Positions 35,421 through 45,928 of a stretch of DNA of 64,000 bases are shown here, one piece after another. The notes beneath the pieces were generated by a model, which saw only the letters and a list, made by a program, of their open reading frames with translations, searched no databases and had not been told where the DNA came from. The position numbers and the translations under genes were made by a program. Each line of letters starts with the position of its first letter. Within the stretch, counting starts at the first letter, position 1. The DNA is from Ailanthus altissimus (lineage: Eukaryota > Streptophyta > Magnoliopsida > Sapindales > Simaroubaceae): positions 31,431,001 through 31,495,000 of the forward strand of contig OX327683.1 of NCBI GenBank assembly GCA_946807835.1, given 5' to 3'.

Positions 35421-35879
35421 CTCCACGACTATCATGATTAAAGTCCTTTTTTTAGAAGGTGGTAAACTATCAATAAAATAAATAGAAATATTTTCCTAAA
35501 TATTTGCAGAAAAGAGAAGAGGTTGTAAAAACAGTTTCAGCTTTATTTCGTTAGGAAACATCATACTAGACAATAAATGTCCTCGTAATCCTTGTCAAAC
35601 CTTTCTAGTAAAAACTTATGGCCGCTCATTTATAGACGTCTATTGATGAATGAGCATCTAAACTTGGCCAAGCTCTTGAGATGGTTAGATATTGTCAGCC
35701 AACCATATTAGAAACAAGGTGAATGGATAAGACAAATATATGGGATAATGAAATGGACGTTAGAAATTCTAAGAAAGAGGAATGCATTTGGTGGATGTGG
35801 GGTTGGGAAACCTAGATTGGACGGGGATGTGTGTTTCCTCATTGTCTAAAAAAATTCAAAAAGAATTGGTCCCAACATG

Positions 35880-37480
35880 ACCCGTCGCAACCCATCTTAG
35901 TGTCAAGGCAAATTGAGACTTGAACCGTTAGTTATGTGCTTGGTTCTCTTTAAATTTACAAATCAATAATAATAACTATAAAAAATAAATAAATCTCATT
36001 GCATGACTTATAAATATGTTAGTATAGATAAATGTATATAACAAGTGTCACAAGATTTAACTGAAGTTCATAAATTTTATAAAATTCAAAGAGAATTTTT
36101 TTAAAAAAAAAGAGTGAGTCTAATCATTTAATGACCTTTTCTATAAACCTGAATAATATATATTTATATTTTACTTTAATATTTAATTAAAAAGAGAAGT
36201 ATTTTTATTTATCCCTTACATGTATATAAATATGCCATATGACAAATAGTGAACATATTATAGATATAGATTATAAAAGAATCTCGCCATACGCCATGAG
36301 CAATTGAATACAATATTATTATGCCATCAAAAGTCTTGTATCAACTGACCTTGTATTCCTTTAAAATAAGTTTTGGTTAGAAGAGCTCGATTCTTTAATT
36401 GTTTTACTAATTATAATATTTATTGTTTGACTTAATAGAAGTTATAAGGTAGCAATAAATAATGTCCACACATGTATTTCGATACTTAAATATTAGGTAT
36501 TGAAGCAGAAGCATACAAATAAGTAAAATTACCCAAGCAATATACACAGAATAAGTAATTAAGGAATAAATAAATAAAAAGGTAGAAGAATAACATAAAA
36601 AGAATTACGTGGTTCAGTAACTTGCTTACGTCTATGGCGAATCAAGATCACACTCTTCTCTTATTATGAATCACAAGTCACTCACAAAGTATGCTTTTTA
36701 CAAGAAAGATCACAAAAAAAACTCTCTCTTACTTTAGAGATTTTCTCTCACAAAAAACCACAAAAATTGTTGATGATCATTAAGATTTCTCAACCTATCA
36801 CAAAGATTCTTCCTTAATTACAAAGATGTGTTTACAAGCCAATTGATGGCCTTTATATAGGTATTGGGATGTCCTAGGTTTACCCTATACGTGTGGGAGT
36901 CGTATTAGAAAATCTTGAAACAACAGGGAGACGAAATAAGGAAGTTTTCTTATTTTAAGATATTGTTCCCGTCTCCAGCGTTGCGGCGCTCGTCGCCTGG
37001 CATCGCGACACTCAATTGCTGGGTTGGGCACTGCAGCGCCCACGCCTAGTCGTTGCAACGTTGGCGCCTGGTGCGCTCTTCTTTATTTTTCGTGTCCATC
37101 TTCGATCCTTGCGTACCCTACACATTTGACTTGATCTCCAAATTATATCCCGATGATTTTCAATCAATATTCTCACATTAGGGTTACTATTTAGAACTTC
37201 TTTCTCGTGGATCTATGCTTGACAGTATTTATCCTTCACTCCGCTCTCTTTGGTTAAAACCCTTTAAAATCTTTCCATTTCTTAAAAAGTCATAATGCCC
37301 ATGAAAAAGAAAAGCATGAAATTTATATAAAATTTTTTAATACCATTGAAGGTATTACAATGCAACTTTATAGCTCAAGAATGAACCATCATAAGAGTAA
37401 TGTGGATTGAGTTAAGATGATTACAACTTATTTATAAATTGTGAAAGTTGATTGTAAGAGGTGTAATCTTAATCAATTAT
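35880..37480. repeat. Non-coding repeat block inserted in gypsy B
   Basis: This interval has no pol homology and breaks gypsy B. It contains ATTACGTGGTTCAGTAACTT with a following TGCTTACGTCTATGG (about 36603-36638), a sequence I associate with non-coding parts of plant LTR elements. A GC-rich segment at 36970-37080 has repeated GCGGCGCT/GCAGCGCC modules similar to those at 54080-54180. The boundaries are not resolved. Confidence 0.45.
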
Positions 37481-37870
37481 GTCAAGATTGAAAAAAAATA
37501 TTTGGAGAAGACACAATATGTAAAGAAGAATATTACATTTGCCTAAATAAGAGATTGATTACTGAATTTTCTATTTTATTCCCTTTATATACACAATCTC
37601 ATAATTGAATTTGAGAAGTTTTTATACCCATAATTGTTATTCCATAGAAGAAATATACTGGCCATAGAAGTATTTGAGACTGATGATATATTATAATCTT
37701 GAAGTGACATTCCATAAAGTAGGCTTGCTATTTTTGTACAGCAAAAATAATGCCTAACATATCTTCATCATAAGTAGATTGTGCCAAATGTTTAAGAGAC
37801 AAGACTTTATGATAAGAAACTAAGATAAATCAAATTTTTAATTCAATTATTTAGTTTAAATTGATTTTTT
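37480..37870. other. AT-rich spacer inside the interrupted gypsy region
   Basis: No gene or recognisable element is seen. It separates the GCGGCGCT-bearing block from the CCGGTTCGG-rich element. Confidence 0.4.
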
Positions 37871-38096
37871 TTTATTATTTAGTAGATTGTCCGGTTCGGT
37901 TTGTTCCACACAAAAAAAATCGAAAAAACAAAAAAAAAATCAAACTGAAAAATAAAAAATTTCATAATTTAAAATAAAAAAATAAAAAAAACCCAAAAAA
38001 ACCAGAAAAATCGAACCGGACCGAACCGAAAAATTCGGTTCGGTCCGGTTCAATTTTTCTTATTAAAAAAATCAAACCTGACCGTGCCCACCTTTA
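37870..38096. mobile_element. Truncated MITE-like element rich in GGTTCGG/CCGAACC
   Basis: It contains GTCCGGTTCGGTTTG near 37890 and a near-palindrome ACCGAACCGAAAAATTCGGT around 38020-38045. The right end GACCGTGCCCACCTTTA gives TAAAGGTGGGCACGGTC in reverse complement, resembling hAT-type ends. A matching left end or TSD was not found. Confidence 0.5.
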
Positions 38097-38099
38097 TTT

Positions 38100-38477
38100 G
38101 AAAACATATTTTCATAATGACATTTTCTAATACTTATTGCAACTCTTTACAACTATATCATTATTAGTATACTTCTAGACCTTTGTCCCACTATAAATAA
38201 GGTTCTAACTCTTTAGATATGATTGACTCTTATAATCTATTAACTCTTAATATTTATAACTCTTAATGTTATTAACTTTTAGTGCTATTAACTTTTAACA
38301 CTGGTCTAAACTCTTCTAAATCAAATCTGAATTCTTTTAGATCATACAATTTTTGTAACGTTATAAGTATGATACTATATATTATAATATTAACAATTTA
38401 ATATAAATTGTTTACGATATAAATATTAAATAATTAATATTTATATAATATTAAAATAACACGTACACATCCTAACA
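38100..38477 (-). repeat. LTR-like family R, copy 1
   Basis: It aligns with 54395-54824 and, in the opposite orientation, with 63847-64000. Shared blocks include TTGCAACTCTTT, TCCCA.TATA.A.AAGG.TC.AACTCTT, GTAACGTTA and the terminal CCTAACA. The minus strand starts TGTTAGGATG, an LTR-type end. The other end is cut by the MITE-like element at 37870-38096. Confidence 0.65.
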
Positions 38478-40101
38478 TTAAGAACGTTGAGATAAAAGAT
38501 ATTTTGATTCTTGAAACACTGCTAGAATAAATGTCAAGGACCTCACCAATAATAAATGAGACTGTAGCTTGAATAAGCAGATTTATTAATGCCAAAAGTT
38601 GAATGAAATCTCCCTTCTTTTCTAGTAATAATGGTCTATGTATCTCGCCTTCATTAACAAAAGAAGTGGCTAATGAACCATGTCTTGCCAACTGAATTTT
38701 TTGATCATTCCAGACAAAGTATGGTAAACTTACAGAAAACCCATAATATAGCCCCCAAAGATTGCAACTATTGTACTCTCAACACAATATCACACCCATT
38801 GACGGGAAGAAGAAAAAAATCTGATTGAACATGAAAGCCTTGAATGCTAAGAAGAACATTAAGACATCTACCATAACCATTAATGATGCCTTCATCTACA
38901 ATTATAACTTTGAACTGACTTGTATAAACAATCTTAACACCATGTTGTTCAGCTAAGAATGATTCAAAAAGTTATGAGTTGACCCAGAATCTACTAAGAT
39001 TGTCACACGTCTCTTCTTTAAGTATCTAATAAGACGAATGGTCTTTGCTTAAGAAAATCCAGTAAAAGCATGATGGGTAATTCAACATTAAAAGAATATG
39101 CCACTTCATCATTTTGGTCCTCACTTTTTGTTATATAAGCTTCTAAAAGTAAAAGCTAAAACCTTTTGTAATTATGGCTGGGCTTAAATTGTTCATCACA
39201 GTTTAAGCAAAGGCCCTTAGAATACCTTTAGCTTGTTCTTTCCCTAACAGATGCTGAAATGGTGGTAGCCCAGGAGGAATTGGTCCAAGAAAAGATGATG
39301 GTAAAGCCACTGATGTTGAAAGTGAAGTTTAAGTTGAAGGAGAGAAAGCAAGTGCTGTTCGGCTCAAATTCGAACGAGATGGAAGTTTTCAACTTGTTAC
39401 TACTATTGACTCGTCTTAGAATTTGGTGAGCTCAAAAGATTGAATAAGAGTAATCGGTTTCCACATCTGAATTCCAACTCTTATATCTTAAAGAAGGCCC
39501 GAGAGGAAGCAACTCCCCAAAGCCAAATATGTTTCTGGTAACCCCTGGTTCAGTTGGCAAACCGTTTAAACTGCATTTGATAATCATTTACTATCCTAGT
39601 TTGACGTAATTTAAAAAGAACCCCTCCAACATCAGATTCCTCCAATGTGCCAAATATAGTACAGAAGGCATGTGTGAATTGAGCCCATGACAATTTTTTA
39701 CCATTCAGTCTCACCATTGATACCGAAGAATAACATCTTTAATAAGATGAGCAGTAGCTAAGGCCATTATTTGTAACACCTATAACGCGTTAGTATTATT
39801 TAACCCAAAAAAACCCATCCAATGAAGTCTTCACCATTAAATACTTGAAAATCCATTCGTATATTTCAGCCTTACATTTGTACCTCGCCTATATATGGTT
39901 GAATGTGTTCTTGTTGAGACTGGATTTGTTGTACAAGTTGTTGTAGATGTTTTTCTTCCTGACATAACTATTCCAGATGTTAACAAATGCTTCTAAGATG
40001 TTAGGTAATCCTCCAACTTGTTAAGGTCAAAATGTTAACCTTCTCTTCAGGTTAACCCTATCTCCGAATTTTTAGTGTCAGGAGAGTGCTAGGATACCAA
40101 A
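38478..40101 (-). pseudogene. Gypsy B gag/protease-side remnant
   Basis: This is the region next to the primer site of gypsy B on the minus strand. A protease-like motif ILVDSGSTHNS is encoded near 38970-39000. This is followed upstream by gag-like, stop-ridden sequence to about 40080. There is no intact frame. Assignment rests on the position and the protease-like motif. Confidence 0.5.
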
Positions 40102-40408
40102 TGTTGGATCCTAATTGATATTACAATATAAAAAAATATCGAAAATAGAGATGGCAGCATATACAGAGAGAATAAAGATAAATATAGATCAGGTGTTTGA
40201 AGAAAATACTGGTTAATTCCCGTGATTGCACCATTATTTTTTTATTAACCACTTACAAGATAAGTAGCCGTCTATTATGATAATTTCTATAGACAATTGA
40301 ACTAATCAAAAAGAAATTACACTTTATTGGAAAGACTTAACTAAAATAAGACTTATCAAAAGACTAACACAAGAGACTCCTAACAATAATAGAGTTCATA
40401 CTTCTACA
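40102..40408 (-). repeat. 5' LTR of gypsy B
   Basis: It begins TGTTGGATCC and ends near CTTCTACA on the plus strand. It is homologous to 34278-34468. The primer-site-like sequence TGGTATCCTAGC (minus strand) sits immediately to its left. Confidence 0.65.
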
Positions 40409-40917
40409 CCATAAGAATATGTCTCTTAACATTATTTTTTTTTAATAAAAAAAACTACAGTGCTCAGTTAACTTTCTTTTTAAATAAAAAATTCAAATTT
40501 AATATTATAAATAATTTTATTATATTACATAAGTAAGTTTATTGATATAAATCAGACATTTATCGAGAGATTTCACAAAAATAAAATAAAACTTTTGTAA
40601 TCTATCTGAATCTATTTCTCCAACAGCAAATATACAATAAAGTCTCAAAACAAAATTTATCCTAAAATAAATATCTACTCTTATTACAGATAAAAAAATT
40701 TAACCCTCACACAAAAAAAATTTAATTTTACAATAAAAAAATTTACTTCACACAAGAAAAAAAAATTATCTCGAGTAAAAAAATTATTACATAAAAGAAT
40801 ACCTTAAGAGAAAATATAAAAATACCCTAACACTGCATCACAATTTAGTACACCCAAAACCTAACTATCTATAGCACCCAACAATTAATCGTAATATATA
40901 ATTTTGAGAGAAAGTTG
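40409..40917. other. AT-rich spacer before Copia C
   Basis: No gene or recognisable element is seen between gypsy B and the 5' LTR of Copia C. Confidence 0.5.
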
Positions 40918-41320
40918 TGTCAGCAGCTGGCACCGTGCCAGCTGCAGATTTGCACACGGTGCCAACAAATTTGCAATGATGGACAGCCAAGAAATGGTTG
41001 TCCACTTGCTCAATTCTCCCTATAAAAGGGAGAGTTTAGCAATGTATTTTCCATTGTAATTTAGAGAGAGTTTCTAAAGTTTTGAGAGAGTTTTTGAGTG
41101 ATTTGAGAGAATTGGGTGTATTGGGGTTTTGGGTTGTAAGGCTAAAACACTACAATACTTGTATTCTCCATTTCTAATAGTAAGAGATTATTCTGTCTTC
41201 GCCCGTGGACGTAGGCTAAAAGCCGAATCACGTAAACTTGTCTTTGTCTTATTTTATTTTTATTATTTTTCTTAATTTCGCTTTAGCTGCGACCCTGCAT
41301 CACCCCTCAATTTCCCAACA
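40918..41320 (+). repeat. 5' LTR of Copia C
   Basis: It starts TGTCAGCAGC and ends TTTCCCAACA, followed by AG and the primer binding site. A TATA box TATAAAAG lies at 41021-41028, followed by GA-rich leader sequence (AGAGAGAGTTT). It carries only one copy of the CTGGCACCGTG palindrome unit that is duplicated in the 3' LTR. Confidence 0.93.
41021..41028 (+). promoter_or_regulatory. TATA box of Copia C 5' LTR
   Basis: TATAAAAG lies in a CCCTATAAAAGGG context about 300 bp before the LTR end. The same box is conserved in the 3' LTR near 45624. Confidence 0.75.
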
Positions 41321-41449
41321 AGTGGTATCAGAGCTTCTGGTTGAAGGAGGTCACTATTCACGTATATAGTTACTGTTCATACGTACGGTTACTATTCACG
41401 TGAAACAGTGGGAGCCGATCCTAGCAGAAGTAGTTCGTGGTGAAAAGCA

Positions 41450-44400
41450 ATGGCAGCAAAGTACGAAGTTGAGAAGTTCAATGGAGGTAATTTTACATTG
41501 TGGAAAATGAAAATAAAGGCGATTTTAAGAAAAAAATAAGTGCTTAGAAGCGATTGATGAAAGGCCCGCTGGTATCACTGATGATATCAAGTGGAATGAG
41601 ATTGACGGTAATGCAGTTGCTGATCTGCATCTCGCACTTGCTGATAACGTGCTATCCAGTGTAGCGGAAAAGAAGACAGCAAAAGAGATCTGGGATACTC
41701 TCATAAAATTGTATGAGGCCAAATCTTTGCACAACAAGATCTTCTTAAAAAGGAGATTATATACTCTTCGAATGGCAGAATCCACTTCAGTGACAGAGCA
41801 CATCAACACGTTAAATACTTTATTTTCCCAACTCACTTCTTTGGGGCATAAAATAGAGGCAGGTGAACGTGCGGAGATTTTACTTCAAAGCCTACCAGAT
41901 TCGTATGATCAACTCATCATCAACTTGACGAATAATATCCTAACGGAATTCTTAGTCTTCGATGATGTTACAGCTGCTGTATTGGGAGAAGAACTAAGAC
42001 GGAAAAATAAAGAAGACAAACAGGAATGTTCGCAGCAAGCAGAAGCTTTGACAATGATGAGAGGTAGATCAACAGAACGTGGCCCCAGTGGGAGTCAAAA
42101 TCATGGTAGACCAAAATCCAGAAGTAAAAAGAACGTCAAATGCTACCATTGTGGCAAGAAAGGCCATCTGAAGAAGGATTGTTGGGGATTGAAGAAAAGT
42201 GCAGAGGACAAACCTCAAGGGAATATTGCAAGCACCTCAGATGATGGTGAAATTTTATACAGCGAGGCAGCAACAGTTGTTGAAAGCAGAAAACGGTTCT
42301 CTGATGTATGGCTCATGGATTCTGGAGCTACATGGCACATGACCTCTAAAAGAGAATGGTTCCATCAATATGAACCTATCTCTGGAGGATCTGTATATAT
42401 GGGGGACGATCATGCTTTAGAAATTGCTGGAGTAGGATCCATCAAGATGAAGATGTACGATGGTACTGTTCGTATTATCCAGGAGGTGCGACATGTGAAA
42501 GGCCTCAAGAAGAATCTTTTGTCATTGGGACAATTAGATAACACTGGGTGTAAGACCCAAATTGAAAATGGGATAATGAAAATTCTCAAAGGCGTGCTTG
42601 TAGTAATGAAGGCAGAAAAGGTTGCTGCAAATTTGTACATGCTTAATGGAGAAACGCTGCGGGAAGGAGATGCATCTGTTGCATCAACTAGTTCAGCAGA
42701 AGAGTCAACGATAATGTGGCATCGCAAACTGGGCCATATGTCAGAACGAGGTTTGAAGATTCTCTCTGATCAAAATTTACTTCCTGGGCTCAAATCGGTT
42801 CATTTACCTTTCTGTGAGCACTGTGTCACAAGTAAGCAGCACAGATTAAAGTTCAACACATCCAGTTCTAGAAGTAAAGAAATTCTAGAATTGATCCACT
42901 CTGATGTTTGGCAAGCACCGGTGATGTCCTTAGGAGGAGCGAGATATTTTGTGTCATTCATAGATGATTACTCCAGGAGATGTTGGGTGTATCCAATCAA
43001 GAAGAAGTCATATGTGTTTGAAGCTTTCAAAATATTCAGAGCGCGTGTAGAACTTGAATCAGAAAAGAAGATCAAGTGTTTAAGGACAGATAATAGAGGA
43101 GAATATACTGGTGAGGATTTTATTGCATTCTGTCAACAAGAAGGCATCAAGCGGCAATTCAGCACAGCTTACACGCCTCAGCAGAATGGAGTAGCAGAGC
43201 GGATGAACAGAACCTTGTTGGAGAGAACAAGAGCTATGTTGAGAACTGCAGGTTTAGCCAAGACATTTTGGGCAGAAGTAGTCAAAACCGCCTGTTATGT
43301 GGTAAATCGGTCACCATCAACAGCAATCGAGTTGAAGACACCGATGGAGATGTGGACTGGAAAACCAGTTGATTATTCTCACCTTCATACATTTGGAAGT
43401 CCTGTGTACGTGATGTATAATCCCCAAGAAACAACGAAGCTGGATCCAAAATCCAGAAAATGCATTTTCTTGGGATATATTGATGGAGTCAAGGGGTATC
43501 GCCTGTGGGATCCCACTACCCACAAGGTCGTCATCAGCAGAGATGTGATATTTGCAGAAGATAAACTGCAAAGGAATGATAAAGATGATAGCACAGTGAA
43601 GGAAAATCCAGATACTACAATGGTACAAATGGAAAATAATCAAGTACAAGAAGATTCAGATTCTCCTGAAGCAGCACCAGGGCACGAAGAACAAGAACCA
43701 GCAGAGTCTGAGACTACAGATGATCGTCGATCAACTCGTGAGAGACGACCACCAGCGTGGCACTCGGAGTATGTCATGGAGGCTCATGTTGCATACTGCC
43801 TTCTAACAGAGGATGGAGAGCCAACAACTTTCCAAGAGGCTTCTAAAAGTCAAGATGTTTCTCTATGGATGACAGCAATGCAAGAAGAGATTGAAGCTTT
43901 GCATAAGAACAAAACATGGGAGCTGGTTGCACTGCCACGTGGAAGAAAAGCCATTGGAAACAAATGGGTCTACAAGATCAAACGGGATGGCAATGACCAA
44001 GTAGAGCGGTATCGTGCGAGATTGGTGGTGAAAGGTTATGCTCAGAAAGAAGGTATTGACTTTAATGAGATATTTTCCCCTGTGGTTCGACTCACGACAG
44101 TCAGAATAGTCTTGGCAATGTGTGCTACATTTGACTTACATCTAGAACAGCTAGATGTGAAGACAGCTTTTCTTCATGGAGAACTTGAAGAAGAAATTTA
44201 TATGCTCCAACCAGAAGGTTTTAAAGAAGAAGGAAAAGAGAACTTGGTTTGCAGGTTGAACAAATCTCTGTACAGTCTCAAACAGGCGCCGAGGTGTTGG
44301 TACAAGAGATTTGATTCCTATATCATCAGCCTTGGATACAACAGACTTAGTTCAGACCATTGTACATACTACAAAAGGTTTGAAGATGATAATGATTTCA

Positions 44401-45380
44401 TTATTTTACTGTTGTACGTGGATGACATGTTGGTGGCAGGCCCCAACAAAGATCGAGTCCAAGAATTAAAGGCACAGTTGGCTAGGGAATTTGATATGAA
44501 GGACTTGGGACCAGCAAACAAGATTCTAGGGATGCAAATTCACCGAGACAGAAATAACAGGAAGATTTGGCTTTCTCAGAAGAACTACTTAAAGAAAATC
44601 TTGTGGCGCTTCAACATGCAAGATTGTAAGCCAATTAGTACCCCACTCCCTGTTAATTTCAAGTTATCCTCTAAGATGTGTCCTAGCAAAGAAGCAGAGA
44701 GGAATGAGATGTCTCGAGTACCGTATGCATCAGCAGTGGGAAGTTTAATGTTCGCTATGATTTGTACCAGACCAGACATTGCACAAGCAGTGGGAGCAGT
44801 TAGTAGATACATGGCGAATCCTGGTAGAGAGCATTGGGGTTGTGTCAGGAGGATCCTTAGATACATTAAGGGTACCTCAGATGTTGCTTTATGTTACGGA
44901 GGATCAGATTTTATTGTTAAGGGCTATGTGGATTCAGATTTTGCAGGAGATCTTGATAAAAGAAAATCCACTACTGGCTATGTGTTTAAACTTGCAGAAT
45001 GAGCTGTAAGCTGGGTTTCGAAACTGCAAACTGTTGTGGCATTATCTACTACAGAAGCAGAATACATGGCAGCTACACAAGCTTGCAAGGAAGCAATTTG
45101 GATACAGAGATTACTGGAGGAGCTCGGGCACAAGCAAGAGAAAGTTGAATTGTTTTGTGACAGTCAGAGTGCCTTGCACATTGCAAGGAATCCAGCTTTT
45201 CATTCAAGAACGAAGCACATAGGTGTTCAATATCACTTTGTTCGTGAAGTGGTAGAAGATGGAAGTGTGGATATGAAAAAAATTCATACAGATGATAACC
45301 TAGCAGATGTGTTGACCAAGCCCACCAATACCAACAAATTTGTATGGTGCAGAACCTTGCATGGCCTAGCAGACACGTAG
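41450..45380 (+). pseudogene. Copia C gag-pol polyprotein with one frameshift and one nonsense codon
   Basis: A start codon at 41450 opens gag (MAAKYEVEKFNGGNFTLWKM). The frame shifts by one base in an A-run near 41528-41535. From 41649 the frame stays open to a TGA at 45000-45002. It then continues in the same frame to 45378-45380. Domains in order: gag UBN2-type region; zinc knuckle CYHCGKKGHLKKDC (about 42142-42183); protease VWLMDSGATWHMT; integrase with HRKLGHMSERGL, CEHC and YTPQQNGVAERMNRT; reverse transcriptase with YVDDMLVAG (about 44416-44442); and RNase H with STTEAEYMAATQACKEAIW. Within integrase, the usual DNGGEY reads DNRGEY. The Gly/Arg change there, the frameshift and the stop make this copy probably non-autonomous. 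Confidence 0.93.
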
Positions 45381-45458
45381 GCAGCATGGCTTTGGCGAAG
45401 AAGAAAGAATGATGTGGAGACTTGATTGATTTTCAATCAAATCTCCAAGTGGGAGAAT

Positions 45459-45923
45459 TGTCAGCAGCTGGCACCGTGTGCCAGCTGCAGATTTGCATTT
45501 GCAAATTTGCTGGCACCGTGTGCCAGCTGCAGATTTGCATTTGCAAATTTGCTGGCACACGGTGCCAGCAAATTTGCAATGATGGACAGCCAAGAAATGG
45601 CTGTCCACTTGCTTAATTCTCCCTATAAAAGGGAGAGTTTAGCAATGTATTTTTCATTGTAATTTAGAGAGAGTTTCTAAAGCTTTGAGAGAGTTTTTGA
45701 GTGATTTGAGAGAATTGGGTGTATTGGGGTTTTGGGTTGTAAGGTTAAAACACTACAATACTTGTATTCTCCATTTCTAATAGTAAGAGATTCTTCTGTC
45801 TTCGCCCGTAGACGTAGACTAAAAGCCGAACCACGTAAACTTGTCTTTGTCTTATTTTATTTTTATTATTTTTCTTAATTTCACTTTAGTTGCGACCCTG
45901 CATCACCCCTCAATTTTCCAACA
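45459..45923 (+). repeat. 3' LTR of Copia C, with internal tandem duplication
   Basis: It is homologous to 40918-41320 but longer by 62 bp. The difference is a 42-bp unit starting CTGGCACCGTGTGCCAGCTG that is present at 45468 and again at 45510, followed by a half-unit at 45552. The rest is collinear with the 5' LTR. Confidence 0.93.
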
Positions 45924-45928
45924 AATTG

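Larger units (their letters stand above)
34278..40408 (-). mobile_element. Ty3/gypsy LTR retrotransposon B, highly degenerate and interrupted
   Basis: The left 3' LTR (about 34278-34468) and right 5' LTR (about 40102-40408) share TTAACCACTTACAA, ACACAAGA.ACTC.TAACAATAAT and similar blocks. A polypurine tract GAAGAGGGGGA (minus strand, 34469-34479) abuts the 3' LTR. On the minus strand an integrase C-terminus (34640-34960) and integrase core (to about 35400) follow. Next to the 5' LTR the minus strand reads TTTGGTATCCTAGC, a mutated tRNA-Met primer site, followed by gag-like sequence. The interval about 35900-38480 is occupied by other repeats. Frames are full of stops. No target-site duplication was confirmed. 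Confidence 0.75.
40918..45923 (+). mobile_element. Copia LTR retrotransposon C, young and nearly intact
   Basis: The 5' LTR is 40918-41320 (403 bp) and the 3' LTR is 45459-45923 (465 bp). Both run TGTCAGCAGCTGGCACCGTG...CCAACA. A tRNA-Met primer site TGGTATCAGAGC starts at 41323 and a polypurine tract AAGTGGGAGAAT precedes the 3' LTR. Flanks are AGTTG (40913-40917) and AATTG (45924-45928), a 5-bp target-site duplication with one transition. The LTRs differ by roughly a dozen substitutions in the shared 340 bp by my reading, plus a 62-bp length difference. The polyprotein has only one frameshift and one nonsense codon, so the insertion is fairly recent. Confidence 0.95.

Noticed and set aside
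43317..43649. Antisense frames within Copia C
   Set aside because: They are shadows of the long gag-pol frame, which has clear integrase and reverse-transcriptase motifs.
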